Positions 23,902-38,300 of a stretch of DNA of 64,000 bases are shown one piece after another. Under the pieces are notes generated by a model that was given only the letters and a program-made list of their open reading frames with translations, was not told the origin of the DNA and did no database searches. The position numbers and the translations under genes were made by a program. Origin of the DNA: Hymenolepis diminuta (Eukaryota > Platyhelminthes > Cestoda > Cyclophyllidea > Hymenolepididae); the NCBI GenBank assembly GCA_900708905.1, contig CAADRB010000007.1, positions 3,332,550 through 3,396,549 of the forward strand, in the 5' to 3' direction. Positions within the stretch are counted from its first letter, which is position 1. Every line of letters starts with the position of its first letter.

Positions 23902-25087
23902 TAATAATCACGGAAGATGTCGCTAAAATCTCGTTTTCATATAATCTTAATTTCTTACAGTCAGGTGCGTTCTTACATACCCTAAGTTTATCAGGGTACG
24001 TTTTAATTGAATTATTGAAAGTCCTTTTATGACTTTACGATTAAGTGCCCAAAGTGCATAAATCACGTCATTTCCATTTTAGTTAACCTCTTCATGCAAA
24101 ACATTTGTAGCATTATGGTCAGCCTGCTGAAATATGATAAAATGACAGCCAAATCTAAACGTGTACTCTTCGTAGTTTTATGAAAAGGTACCAAGCTCAA
24201 AGGTAGGAAATTACAGATAAATCAAATAATGCGATTTGCAGAAAAAGTAAGTGTAATTAATTTTGATGCAAAATAGGAGAGAGAAAGCTCTAATCTAATC
24301 CAAACACTGGCGGATCAAACTACTTGCACTCCCCCTTATATGGATGCCATTTTCTCATTAAAGTTACATTATTGAATTTACAATAGGAAATAAAAGCAAT
24401 CTTATATAAATAGAATTTGATTTATGTTAATTATGTTAATTGCCTCGCAGTTCGATTTATTTATTTTGATTCCGATCTAAGAAGCAACAACTTGTTTAAA
24501 GTTGACAGATAGGTCACCTTATTAAATAACAATACATAAGCCAATATTTAACATAAACTCCTGCAAACTTAATTATCAACCTCCTTCCAACACCCATAGA
24601 GAGCCGAGGTAACATTCATTTCTTCAATAAAACATACGCATTCTGCTATTTATCTCTTGAAACGTTTTTGGAGTTGAAATTGATCATTCCATTCACCGGT
24701 CCTGCGGATGCGAGCACCAAAGTGGTGACCCTCAGTTTGGCAGATGTGCATGTTTGTAGACCTCTTGCGAATAAATGGCTCCTTAATTTATTTAATCAGT
24801 ACCTATACGCATTAGCCAATACATTTTTAGTGTTTCATGCTAATTTATTAAAAAAATTAATATTATTTTAACTTTTGTATTCTGATTTTATTTTGGCAAT
24901 GAATGTGATGATGCGATTCGGAGAATATAAAGAAAAATTATTTTTCTATTAAGGTGATTAAGTCTTTAATTTTAAGAGTCTATTAATCAAAATTAAGTCA
25001 CCGAAAAATAAACCCAAAAGAACAATTGATCTTTTAAAGAGAAGAAACCAAAAGGCGTTTATCAAAAGGCTGTAGCGGTTAGAGTAA
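23902..25087. other. Spacer, no gene recognised
   Basis: AT-rich. A 67-codon open stretch from 24668 begins with a GC-balanced part (IPFTGPADASTKVVTLSLAD) and ends in AT-rich sequence. No splice or domain support was found, so no gene is called. Confidence 0.45.
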
Positions 25088-25612
25088 TGGCTAGCAGCAA
25101 TGAAACGGAAAACCAGGGATTGATTAAACCAAAATGTATTAAACAAACCTCAGTACAGAGTGCCAAGGGGAAGAGAGAATTGAGGGAAAAGCATGGAGCG
25201 AAGGAAGATGTGTCTGCAAGCAACAATCTCTGTGTCTCTGTGTAATGGAAGGCTATTTATTATCATCACCTGGATGAGGGCACGCATGAGGGCATAATTG
25301 TATGTGCGCTTTAATTGGACGGGACGATTGTAGGAAAAGGGAGGGACAGTGCAGACAGGACTGGTTAATAATATAGCCGACTAAGCGGTGTCTCTGGAAC
25401 TATCATCCGAGGTAAGCTTGGCCTTTCCAGTCGATGATAATAGGTCAGTTGAGGACACAAGATGTTTATCCATAGAGTGCTTGGGGTCACAGGAAAGGTT
25501 AAAAATTTACGGACATTAATATGAGGACGAGATAATCAAAGTTTGGTGATTAGCAATGGCGTAATATAGATATTTCGGAGACGAAGGGATTCATCCCTCA
25601 AGGCAGACACAG
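25088..25612 (+). repeat. LTR-like dispersed repeat, diverged copy C
   Basis: It shares in order the landmarks of copies A and B: GGATTGATTAAACCAAAATG, the GGAAGAGAGAATTGAGGG purine block, GAGGGCACGCATGAGGGCAT, TGTATGTGCGCTTT, GACGATTGTAGGAAAAGG and a final TCATCCCTCAA. It carries about 100 extra bases in the second half and has lost the AATAAA. Membership is clear in the first 250 bases and weaker after that. Confidence 0.5.
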
Positions 25613-28600
25613 CAGGGTGGAACCTTTATTAAACTCCTCCATTAGTTTTAAGAATATTTTACGCAAAGCAGGTGAAATCTAACACATTGGATATTATTGT
25701 CTTGAAGCTTTGTTATTACGCTTTGCTATTTAAAGATCATTCAGGCGATTTAATTTATCATTTGCCGGTATCTGGAGTTAATATCTAATACAGTTTATTA
25801 TCGAAATTATTCCAAACTAACCTCTAATTGAAATATCATCTTAAAAATCTCAAGTGTGACCGTCAATTTTTCAAGACTGTCTTTCACTTCCCTCTTCACA
25901 ATTCATATAATGTCGACGGTGCAATCTCCATCTACTGAGGTCGAGGTGGTCAGATGATACGTCTAGACAAGACCATATCTTAAATTGTCATTTACAGACA
26001 AAGAGATAGCCACTCACTACTAAGTAGCCTGCTTCATTTCATTTAACCAGAATTCGGAATAAAATGAAAATCTAATCTTATTTCATACGAAGGTAATTTA
26101 TTTGGACGATTTACAAGCATAAAAGTTATTTACTTACCAGAGGATCTCCTTTACTAATAGTAATGAATTCACATATTTTTCAGGACATTCTGTTCTCTTA
26201 CTGGTTCCAATAGCTATTATGTTATAATGACATATTAGCATTCACATTTCCACAGCTAATTCCGAACTGACTAACCTTTTCCTATACATTACTGTTCAAA
26301 CCGGTATCCATTTCGACATATATAAGGTAATGTGCACTATCCTGAAGACAAATGTCTGACAAAGTGTCTAAAAATAAATTTACTTAACTTTTTTCTTCCA
26401 GGCAGCAAAAGGAAAAGAATAATACACCTGTCCGACACGTAGGTCGCAATATGTGGCAAGATATGCTACAAGGTCAAAAATCACTGACACTCTACACGTT
26501 CTGTTCTGATTCAACCTCGTGGTGAAATTCAGGTAGAAATTTAAAAATTAAATGGAATCAGAAATGGGAAGCTGAAAGAAACTGACTTAGACTGAACTAG
26601 TGGACGCAGGAATTGATTAGTTGCATGAGGTAGGAAACATCATAAAGCCAGGACTAATAATGAGCCCGGTTACCTTAAATAACTTATCTAGCCGTTCTAC
26701 TTCTTTGAGATCTCAGAAACGCATGCTACCTAATAGAAAGTCAAAACAAACGTAAATCAAGAAGGACGATAGGAGTAGTGTAAAATAATTTAGAACAACT
26801 CAAGTCCCAGTTTCTATTTCTCCATTCCCGAAATAAAATTCCATTTTAACGCGTGCAAGAGCAGTTACTTATATACTGTTAATTAAACGAAAACAATGCT
26901 CTTACATTGACAAAGTATCTACTGTTCTACGAATACCGTGTAAGCCAATCGCTTCAAATATCAAATCTATGAAACTAGACATCTATTTTTCCGATTAGTA
27001 TATTGGGCATTAGATTTGTTTATTAATGTGGGACAGAAGAACTAGATGCTAGACTGCGTAAGTGACTATTTAGGGAACTTTATCCGTCTTTTTTACGAGA
27101 AGACGCTTTTACTGCCAAGACTCACTTAATCTCTCTTATATGTGTCATGTCGTTAGGAGAATATCAAACAAGGTAGATCACTCCTTAATCCCTAGTGGGG
27201 TATATGGGACAATTATTCAACAATATATAAATAAATGACAAAAAGATATTATATTTGTAATCCACGAGTACAATCCAGTAAAATTTAAAGGCGGAACGTC
27301 TTGATCAAATCCCGTCTGCGAATATTGAGGGAAGTTATAGTTATGTGAGCTAACACTAAAGCCTTATCAGTATAAACAGACGTTTACAGGGAAGTTACAT
27401 TAAGATTTTCAAACAACAAATTCCTTCCTCTTGAGTTTAAGGCATGCCTTTGGGAGGCGTAAAGATAATACCTCTAGCCTAGCCGTAACTCTGTCACGTC
27501 TATAGCGGGGCAAATACGAGTTTCACATCATTTGAGTTCTGAATTCATAGGGTTGTTTGTTTTATTTAATAAAAATGTAGGTTCTTGAGTGATTTAAAAT
27601 CGCAATAGTTGGATCTTATTGTAAGTAGACAAATCTGAGTTCTGTATTATTCCACTCAAATAAATTGATGAAATTTTGTCGTCAACAGCAAGTTTTTGAT
27701 GTTAGCTAAAATGTTTTATTGATACTGGGATTGGCCCATTAATTATTAATAGCAAATAGGTTTTATCTAAACCGATTTGGAGTCTAGACAGATGCAAACT
27801 TCATTCCATTGCCTACACTTTATTGGGCCTTCTTTCCTAGAGTGTCGTTTCCAATGGGTCATTCGTCTGTCCTAACAATTGCAGATCCAGACTATATTTG
27901 TATTCAAGTTAAGATTTCCATTGTTCTGATATCCAAACCCTCATTGCCTGACAGCATGTTAAATTCTCGTTGAGACAGTGTAATCTGAGTATATTTGACT
28001 TTCCAAATATATGTGTCTACTTAAAAGTTGCAGCAGATTGAAAATACTAAAATACTATAAGTTCAAACTTGTTCACTCTAAGGTCTTCCGTACTATCTGT
28101 ACGCCGTCCCCAAAAAGTTATACCATGTTCAGATCTACAAATAACTTATTCACTGATAAAAAAGATCAACTTTTCCACTTCGCATTACCGGATGTTTATC
28201 TCGACTTCTTTTGAAAAAGCGATTGTAAAGTGCTGGAAAAACGCGATCACCAAACGAAACACGTGTTCTTATCAATTTTCACCGTAAAATATATTATTGT
28301 GCTATTTTTCGTTTCAATATGTTCCACTGAGCGTCCCATTCATTGACGATTTATCCAATTCTATTATCTATTCAGATGCTGAAGTTAAGTTGAGTTGTAA
28401 TAAGGGTAAATCTAACCGGCTTATAACAGTTCTGTAATTTTAAGGATATAAGTAGAGTCATCAGTTTGTTTCTCTAATCAAAATTAACTTTATATGTTCG
28501 CTTTCTTATGAATTCGAATTTATCAATGAGATACGGATTTAAAAATTTGGTCTAATGGAGTCCTCCGCTGTTGAAGTACTTCAAATATTGCCCTTATAAA

Positions 28601-31600
28601 CCAAACATCTGCAAATCTGAGCTCCAATAGAATGGAGCGCTGCCGATTATCACAAACGAAGAGTTTTAAGACAAAGACTCACAAGTTGCAACTCAAGGTG
28701 GAAAAATATATTACACAATTAAAGGACTAGTTTCCACTACGAACTATGATCTAGGTTTTCTCTAAATAGGGTACAGCTGATTCAGATCTTCATGGATTCA
28801 ATTTGTTAAACTAATTGTCTGTTAGCACTCTGTCAAGATTTTATGATTACATTTTCCTCTCCAGCTCGTATCTTTGATATCATTATTTGATTATTAGCTT
28901 CATTTATTTCTTATGATGTATATAAAAATTCAGATGTCTACATTTAAACTAGTATCAATTAGCCATATATTCATCAACGATAAGTTCCCGTCTCCGGTAG
29001 CATTTATATCTAAGAGTTTATTTTGCGGCGGGAACTACATTTCAAAGTGAATATAGAAACCAGCTTGAAACCCTGCTTGTTTATTAATTCAGGCGCTGTA
29101 CTCGGATTTTATGGCAGGCTCTCTCTTGCATATCTAAGCAGTCGGCCCAGCATTCAAATCCTGAACTACTATCAGCAGATTGGTTCATATGCAAGAACAG
29201 CCGAAAAATGAGCCAAATTAGGTGGCGTAGACACAATTCCTATGTAAGAACTGCATTATGTATTGGATCTTCAATGATGCTGACGATTGTCAAAAAAATC
29301 TTGACCAATAGGGAATGTAAGTGCAAAAACAAAATGGAATATATATTTCATTCAGTTGTTTAAAATTGTTCAAATGTACTAGTTGAAATAGGATTTAATG
29401 TAAACTGAAAAGAGAAACAAAATTAGATGATTTTTCTTAAAGTTCTGGGTCGGGTTTATTGTCGCAGCTGCTAATATTGTCTATTCGCCCTTAAAAATAT
29501 GAAGCAGACTGTTTCAAAGTTTTCTTTCTTTTAGCTTTCATCTTTGAGAACGATTAAGCTGTTTTCAAAAGTATACGTTCATAAATGTTAGATCTTTTTA
29601 ATCTCGCACAATTAACAATTAACAATTATTTTTATACTACTGGATAGTAGGGGAAAGCGTCACCTTGAATTGAAAGGAAAGAGAAGATTTCGTACTGATG
29701 CTGTTCACAATTTGTGGCTACTAATACTCCCGCATACAGCAAATAACGGCAGAACTTATTTTAAATTGTGCAATCCTTTTATCAGCAACTGATTCCATCA
29801 ATTTTTTAATGATGTGTGTTTCTTATTTAATTTTGCCTTCAATGCTTTATTTTTAACATGTACTTTTCAATTTTGTTCACAAAAACAGGCATATGATTCA
29901 ATCTGCCGGCTCGACCCATTGATCTTAAGGTCTTTTCAGCTGAACAACGAAGAATAGAGAATTATTCATATAAGGAATTGAATTTCCTTCAAAATCCTAT
30001 TCACAAATTTTAAAAAATTTTGTTATTTCTTAAATATTACGAAGTTGACGGGTTAAACTTTGCCTCCTTCAGAAAGAAAATCCTTTTTTACCATTTGATT
30101 TGTAATAGCATAAAAAATAGAAGTCTCAGCAGCAATCTCTTAGAACAAACTACTCTGGAAAACTCGGTAATATAGCGACTTAACACAGAAACCAACAGCT
30201 CAAAGAAACGTTCACTTACACAGGGAAAACTCCCTCGGTATAGGCTTAAACAAATAAGTATAATTACAAAGTGTCTTTTATCAGTGGAGAATTAAGGAGG
30301 AAATTAAATATTTATTTATTAGAAGAAATATTGGGGGCGGTGGAAAATAATTATCGTTTTTTAGCATAATCCTTTAATATACCGCAATTCGGATTAATAT
30401 TTATTTTCAATAAAAACGGGAATATTGCTTTTAATAATAAGAAGTTCTTCAAATGACTAGAATTAGAGGCAACTCGTCTTCGTCGAGTTTGTTTTATCGG
30501 TATAGACGATGCGCTCTCAAATCACTTCAGACATTTGAGTGCATTTGATGACTTTGCATGCGTAAAACAAATGTCTGCAAATCGTATATTTTCGTTGAAT
30601 GCCCAGGCTATTTAAGAATGATGTTAGTGCTGTAATAAAATGAAGCAGAAAAACAGCATTTATTTCGGCATCTTGATATTTTATAAATAAATATACTGAA
30701 AGCGTGAGATTATTCTCATTTAGAATGCAAAATTTACGAGAATATCTCCTTTCTAGTTATAATATTAACAATTTTATTGTTAAAAGATATTGCTGAATAT
30801 CGCAAATTTTGATCGATGAAGTATATTGAAATTCAAATAATTACAAACATTAAAAAGGACGAATAATAATAAGGGCCGTTGTTCCGACTTTGTGTTTTAA
30901 AATGACTCTGGTTCAACTGCTTTTTAACCTACTCTTTCAAAAAGTCCCTGTGCGTAACCTACTAAGCATTTCAAGCACTAGAAAGGGTGGCAAAAAATCA
31001 GTAGATGACGAAGGCAGTACACATTGACAGAGTCACCAGATAAGACCATTCGCCTAATCAATTAGTGTTTACCTATCCCGGTATGTCCTCTTAATGCGCA
31101 TGTATAGTGACGTGAAATAATGCGAATGCTGGAACCTATTAATAAAAATGCTTTCCCATTCACCTCACTTATTTGAATAATATGAAATGTGGGTTTAGCC
31201 ATCACGCATCCGATTAGTAGTAAAGTTTTAAAATTATATTTTTACATTTGGCTTGTAATGAAGCTATTTTGTATTTCTCCTTTCCATTCGTGAATGTGGT
31301 TGGGTTAGCAGGTTTTCATAATCATCAGTATCATAGTCAGCCAATTAAATTTCTCCTAGCTTTTTAAATCAGTCGTGGAAACTGGTCACGAGAATTAAGG
31401 CGGTAACTGCGGCCAGCGACCAAGAGTAATTGAAAGCATTCTAGTCCATGTAATAGATTGTCAGTAAACACCGTACCTTATAGATTGCAATGGCCTAATT
31501 GCTGAATAAATATTCAATTACATTTACGTAAATGACTTATAAAAAAGGTGGACATGTGAATTACCAACACACCCTTATAAGAAATTTTATCCACTGTACT

Positions 31601-32859
31601 ACTGTTATTTAATATGCATTTTCTAAATTTTAATTATTGTCTACATATATAACATCAAAAGTTTATTGATATTTAGATATCGCATCTTACCACCTTCACA
31701 TTTTCTTTCAGAGAAATTAATAAAAGTAGCAGGTTAATATGAACTTCTTTTAATATGGGACGACTAAAGTGAGCTCTGATATGTGAAAACATGTTAGACC
31801 TTATCAATCTGCCATCAAAGCTTTAGGAGAAAATCACGCTAGCTACCAGTGGTAACGGCTCTGTAACATTTAAGGTGGGAGCGGCGTCACCACTCCGTTT
31901 TTAAAACTTGGTCTTTCCGGATATTTGGTTTCTTCTGTAATCTGAAGAATTTGAAATGAATGAGATTTCGAAAATGCAAATGAATGCAACCCTTGACTCT
32001 TATAGACTAACGCCCATAAATGTTCTTATCCACATGTTAAGCTCCAGGTTAATACTGTCAAAATTCTAAAGAATGAAGCTTGAACAGCAAAGCTACCCTA
32101 ATTACAACAAGAGCCATATTGAAATTTTGACATTTTTCTTCTCCAAGGAGTTAATATTGCATCGGATGCCATGGATCCCCTTTAAAAAATAGCATCCTCG
32201 AATTGGCCCTTTATTTAGGAAGTACATGTACAAATACTTTCTTCACAATTGAATGAAGTTCATAAAGACCATGTATTTTGCAATGTATTGTCGATAACTG
32301 ATTGCTGACACTCGTGTCCGAGAATTATGGGTTAATTGGATGGGTCAAATATCTCCGCCATAAACCAAAACGAATATAATTACTTCATCAATAGAGAAAC
32401 CTGTTGCGGCCCTCTACTTTCTTCCTTCATCACCTCAGCGGTCATAGCATTGATATTTCTAGACTCATTTAAATTTATACAAAAATAAGCTCTAAATTTC
32501 ATGCGTAAAATATTACTGATTAAATAAGTATTTGATATATTAAGAGGTTAATCGGTTTTAGTGAGTTTTCGTTGAAGAGTTGTGCTTTTGCTCCATTTTG
32601 ACATCCCTCAGAAAGCCTCTTACTACAACCTAATTTGAGGAGAAAATCCTTTACAAGCTGTAAACAGGAAATGGTATAGACTCAGAGTTTATTTTGATTC
32701 ATGAAGCACACCTTTGTTAACTTTCACATAAGGGATGAGATCGACCACTTAAAAAATTTCCGGTCAATTTTCTCTGAGCACTATGGATGTAGGAGATCAA
32801 ACAAAATTATGAAAACTTAATTTTGTACTCAAGCGCTCTTGCCGAGATTCAAAAGGCCA
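25613..32859. other. Gene-poor tract, no gene recognised
   Basis: About 7.2 kb of AT-rich sequence with no recognisable exon, RNA gene or complete element. Short open frames near 28011-28287 and 29023-29211 show no domain. GGCATGCCTTTGGGAGGCG near 27442 is partly matched by GCCTGCCTGTGGGAGGCGAA near 63311, too short to call a repeat. Confidence 0.5.
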
Positions 32860-35360
32860 GTTTCTAAAGTACGGAGTCTGGAACGTTTGGTCTTGTTACA
32901 GCGAACTGAAACTCTTATCTATTATGCATCAGCTGTCTACCCGTAAAATCCATCTGGCAGTTCTAAGAGAAACCAATACTGCTGAAATATCAAAAACTGA
33001 AGTAATATCTGATTTTACTATTTATAATTCTGGATATAAAAACAACCAATCACATTCCTCACCACTGATTCCTGACTTCAAGTTCAAGAATTCAAATCCA
33101 TTTCTAACGTATTAGTTATAATTATAATTAATTTGGACATATAGGCTTAGGTACTAATGGCTTTTATATACCAATAGACTCCACTTCCAACTTTTGGAGA
33201 AAGGGTCGTTTTATAGGCAATCGAGTTCTGTATTGAGGGACCCGAAGTATAAAAATAAAAATATCAATATTATAGGAGGTTTTAACTGCGGATTAGGTCA
33301 GGATACTTATGTAAATCATATAAAAGTACTAGACCACTTTACAGGTCTAGTGGAGCCTGACAAGCTTTTGTATAGGAAACAGTCCATATGCTATTAATTC
33401 GTCTTTTCCAAAAACCTAATAATAGACGACACGTATGGTACTATCCAAGAACAGCTCAAGGTGCTGTCCTTGATTTCTCTCTTACTTTGAGGAAAAGAAG
33501 AATCACATTTCTCGATATACGAGCATTCAGAGAAACAGACGCAAACTCTGATCTTAGGCTTGAAGCTGTGATGAGAAAGTTGCATAGACATATTAATCAG
33601 ATAAGACTTTTGCGACAGAATACGGAACTTGACCGCATATCAAAGCATAAACACAAATACCAAGAAATGTTTGAAAAGGTGATCCTGGAACACAATGAAT
33701 TAGCATATAATGATGTGATGTGTTACAAAGACTGCTGATAAAGTATGTCAGAAACGCCTTTCCAGAGTTGAAAAACGAAGCCATGACATGAAACGATCAA
33801 ATAAAATTTGTGTGATAAAATAATGGATAGGAAAGGGGTCTTCAAGCAGTGCTTAACTGGCCAATCCATTAAATCATATGCCGCCTGCAGAAGGTGTAGG
33901 AATAAGGTGAACTTGGCTATATTGAGTGCTAAATCGTATACTCAGAAGAAAAGTTGGCAAAATTTCCAGAATTGTTGACTAATGATGAATCGGAAAAGCA
34001 TATTACTTACTTTGAGAAGTTCTACTGACAAACACTCAAACACGGTCTAATTAGAAACGAAATTAATTTGTTGTTGATCTCGGATCTCTAGTTGAACGGT
34101 ATGGTGAACTATTTAGTTATCGGCCAGTACAATCTGATATAATCTTAAACATTATGGAGCTACCTAATGATAAATATCTGACACTGGAGGAGCCAAAGTG
34201 AACAAAAATATTCAAAATTTCAAAAAGTCCTGAAGTCAAGGGCTTAAAACCCGAGTCTATTAAGTGAAGCCAACTATTACTAGATACCGAAATTCTTTAA
34301 CAATTGTTGGCAGAGCCGAATATCTATACCCCGATTTCGGATAGATGTCAAACTAATCAATATTTACGAAAGGAGTAAGGGCTGATCCAAGTAACTACCG
34401 AAGTACTTTTCTTCTTGATACAGTGAGGAAAAACTCTCTTCCGATGATTTGCAGAAGGCTTAATTTTAATATAAATGAACGGATATTAGCTACTTAATAT
34501 GAATTTTGCTCTAGGATTCCCTCAGAACAAGCAACCCTTGGTGTGAGAACAGCAATTTAGAAGGCTGTCAACCGACTTTGTAGAACAGTGCTTGTCTTTC
34601 TTTACTTAATAAAGACTTTTGATTCACTGTCAATCTCTACGATTTTAACAAGACTATGTAAAATAAAGCTGCTCTGGAACATAGCTAGCTGTTAAATACA
34701 ACACTTAGTTGTCCCACAAGGCCGAATAAGAACTCAAATAAAATCTTTTCTGTAAAGAGCGGTATCAAATAAGGATTCAAAGAGCGCATTACGCTCTCCA
34801 GCATAGTTTACCAACTAATATTAGAAGTAAGACACTTGAGTTTTGTAGAACGTGAATGGTCACTTTACCCTTTAGAATCTACAGATAACTTATGCCATAT
34901 TACTACTTCGGTTGGGCATGCAGAAAAATTACTAAGGGGATATAAATAAATGCTACCCAAATATGTCATAGAAACAGCGTGTGAAAAAATGGTCAGATCT
35001 GGAATAGTCATATATTTGGATGAATGCAAAATTTATTGAATGAGTCCCTATATGTAGGGCTCTCATGTGAATAATCAAGGCCCAGCTGATGATGCTGCAT
35101 GACCTAATATCATGAAGCCTAAAAGAAAGTTAGTGATGCCCAGGCTAGTCCTAAGATGGAAGGTAATTTCGATCAAAATTCGAACAAAGCTGTCTGTAAC
35201 ATTTGTTTTTACGGTTTGTCTACTACTGTCTGTCTCAGGGTGGATGATAACAAATCAATAGCTGCTCAGAACACCAATTATAGAAGTGTTGGCTTAACCT
35301 CTAGACAAGTCTGCGCAAAGAAAGGCGACAGAATCGCAAACTTTTATTAAATTCCAATTA
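32860..35360 (+). mobile_element. Decayed non-LTR retrotransposon (endonuclease and reverse transcriptase, RTE/CR1-like)
   Basis: Translated in shifting frames, the whole element can be followed. The apurinic-like endonuclease begins near 32864 (YGVWNVWS, then KIHLAVLRET at about 32950), continues with NIIGGFN near 33265, where the usual GGDFN has lost its catalytic Asp, and ends with HVWYYPRTAQGAVLDF and LDIRAFRETDANSDLRL near 33430-33560. The reverse transcriptase starts with ADPSNYRSTFLLDT near 34384-34425, continues with KTFDS near 34610 and VKSGIK near 34755, and has STDN near 34880 in place of the YADD box. The connection region keeps VISIKIRTKLSV near 35160-35200 and CLRVDDNKSIAAQNT near 35230-35280. 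Many stops and frameshifts make it long dead. The RTE versus CR1 clade is undecided; no 3' tail or target duplication was found. Confidence 0.85.
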
Positions 35361-38300
35361 CCGAAATTGGGTAAATCTAAAGTTTCTCATGTAAAGATCC
35401 TTCTTCAGCAGCTCCTTCCAGATGTGAAACAGGTATTCGATAAGAAGAAAGGTGAGATTTGAATGCGGAATCCTAATATGAAATTTTTCCGTCACTTTCT
35501 AGAACGCCAACTAGAAATAAAGAGTAAGATGAGGCGTGTAAGATGAGGAGACACTGGCGAATAGACCATCACCGAAATGCAGACATTCGACAAACTAATA
35601 TAATTTCTCGCCCAGTCTACGGCTTCTGAAAAGAACTATGGGAGAAGAGAGTGGCTACGAAGTCATTTGAAAATGTCACCTAGACTTTTAATGTAGTAAT
35701 GGTAGGAGATAATTTAAAATACATGAAAAAATGCACACAACCCGTCAATTTCAGAGCATAAATGGATAAAGATTTTGACTCTCGACTTACCCCAAAAATT
35801 TTCTGACATTTCTTAAATCGCTCTTCAGAATTAAAAATTGCAAATGTCTTGTTCTACCATGATTAATAATTGTAATAATCAGGAATATAATTCACTTTGT
35901 AAACTTACATATTCTAAAGCTCGACTTTCAAAGTTCTGAGTAAGTATTCAGTGCTTGTTTTTAATTTCATTTAAGTAAATTGTTAGTCACACGCTTTGGT
36001 TAAATTTACGTATTCTTATAACCAATAGCAGGTGGTGGAGACTAGTAGAAGAATTCTAAACATAACTGAAAGCACTAGAGATCACTTATGAAGAACCCTA
36101 CTAAAAGTATCTTAACCTGTACAGTTTGGCAAATATCCTGTGAACTTTGTGATTGTTATTATAGAATTACTTTCGAAAAACAAAATAATGGTGAAAAAAT
36201 TACGGAAACAAATCCCTTTTTGATAAAAATGTGTCATGAACTGTGCCAACTGCCATTCAAGCCCTATTAATTTCATTTAGTTTAAAGGAATTTCTTATCA
36301 GATGTTCCGAGCTTGCATAGTCACCTGATGCATATGTGTCTTACGAGGTCTCTCATTCAACATTACTCTACGAAAATCAAAATAAAGTGTGAATTCTCGT
36401 GCATAAATCAAGGGTTCCCTGAATATAAACTCTAGAAATAATAGCTACAAGCTAAATTTGCATAAGAAATTAGGTTCGGACAATAAAAAACGTTAAAATG
36501 CGCCAAAAGTATTCTGTAATTTATGGAAGCATTGCAGTTTACTGCACTATTATCTTACAGCTGTGTGTACTTTTAACTAAATTGTGACCTCGATTCAGTA
36601 TATTCACTAGGGTACTTACCATTTTATGAAATAATAGAACAAAGTGCTTATTAATCAAATTCTTAAATAGAATTCTTCAACTATTTCAATTACGCCTTCA
36701 GGAATGTTGGATAAATTGACTTGATAAATCAAACCTAGACAAGGGTACAGCAGCAACAATTGTGTATAATCGAGATTCGCTAGGTTTTGTTCAAATTTTT
36801 TTAACTTGACAATACCGATGAGAAAACTAGAGGTTTAATTATTGATAATGACTGGAAACGTGTCTTCTGGGTTTTACTCCATTATTATTTTTGACGAAAG
36901 TGAACTTTGAAATTTTAATTACGAGGAAGAATCTGAACACGAAGAATGGCAAAATTACCCGAGTAAGGAGTTAAAGGGAATGGAGAATAAATCAAAGTAA
37001 CAAAAGAAGCTAGTTTGTATAATTCCTAATGATTTCCATATGAGGGTTTATCTCCTCGGTATTCTAACCGAATTAGGTGATCGATCATATCATTTGGTTA
37101 AAAATATGCTTTCTAAGAAAGTCTAGAAACAGCAGTTTAGTTAAAAGCATACTGTTTTCAATATTCCAAATCTCGGCATGGTTCAGTCAAAGAGTAATGT
37201 AATGAAATATTTTTAATTGCTTAAATGTATTTTAGAAGTACTGGTATTTAAGGTCATATTTTAAACAACACGAAGGTTGAAAAGCATTAGAAGAAAAGTT
37301 TATGCACTGACTCATAAACACAGTCTACTTATTTCAAATATCACACAGTGACTCACACTTAACCAAACTACAGCCATTTTGCCCATTTCTTACAACCTGG
37401 GTAGTTTTTCCCCCATACTAATACATTGTTCTTTCTATCCATTTACTGATTCCTCTTCCCCTTCTTTTCATTTCCCCTCCCATTCCCTTCCAACCGTCAA
37501 ATATACACGTATTCTTAACCATTAATTTACCTACTCGAGAAGGTCTGTGTACTCTGTTGGGTCTAGGAAGATCATTAGTTCTCGGAGAGGATATCAAGCC
37601 TAGCTGAGTTTGGCTCCTAAAGTAGTTCTATAGACGAGATAACAGCCACTTTAAACATTTCAAGGTTGCATTTGTTGTTATAAATATGATCTTACCGTAT
37701 TTATGGGATGATATTTAGGTGTGATATTTGGAATATTAAAAGTACTTTGAATTAATTAATTCTGTTTTTATTCAAAACAAAATGGTCTCCATGAGATCTA
37801 ATAGTCTCTAAAAATGCCCGCAAAATTTCTTCACTCTTCGTGTTTGTAATTGAAAAATAAAATCGGAAAAGAAATATTTTAAAACAAAACTGTTCCAGTT
37901 AAGGAGTTAAAGTATTTAATTTACTTTACCAGAAAAAGTAAAAATTGTTTAAAATACCACATGAGTTCAAAGCACTGGTCAAAATTCAAACAAAAATGAG
38001 AAAGTTTAACCAATTTCGTTATTTCAGACACTTTTCGTTATCCGTCCATTTTTTTAAACGGCGAATGTGCATATTCGTTTGAAATTTTAAAGGGGAGCTG
38101 TCAACTATTTTGAAATTCTTTAGCGAATGAAACTTTGAATACTGTTATTATAATCTACAGCAAAGCGAGCAATTTTACAATTGTATACTGTGAAAAAGCA
38201 AACAACGGCCCAGTAAACGAAGGTTTAGAAGAGAAGGAGGGGAGCCGAAAGATGCTGGGGATAAAGTCAATGTATCAAGAGGTCTCACTGCATTTGATTT

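Noticed and set aside
33388..33738. 116-codon frame as an independent gene
   Set aside because: It encodes the second half of the endonuclease of the decayed non-LTR retrotransposon.
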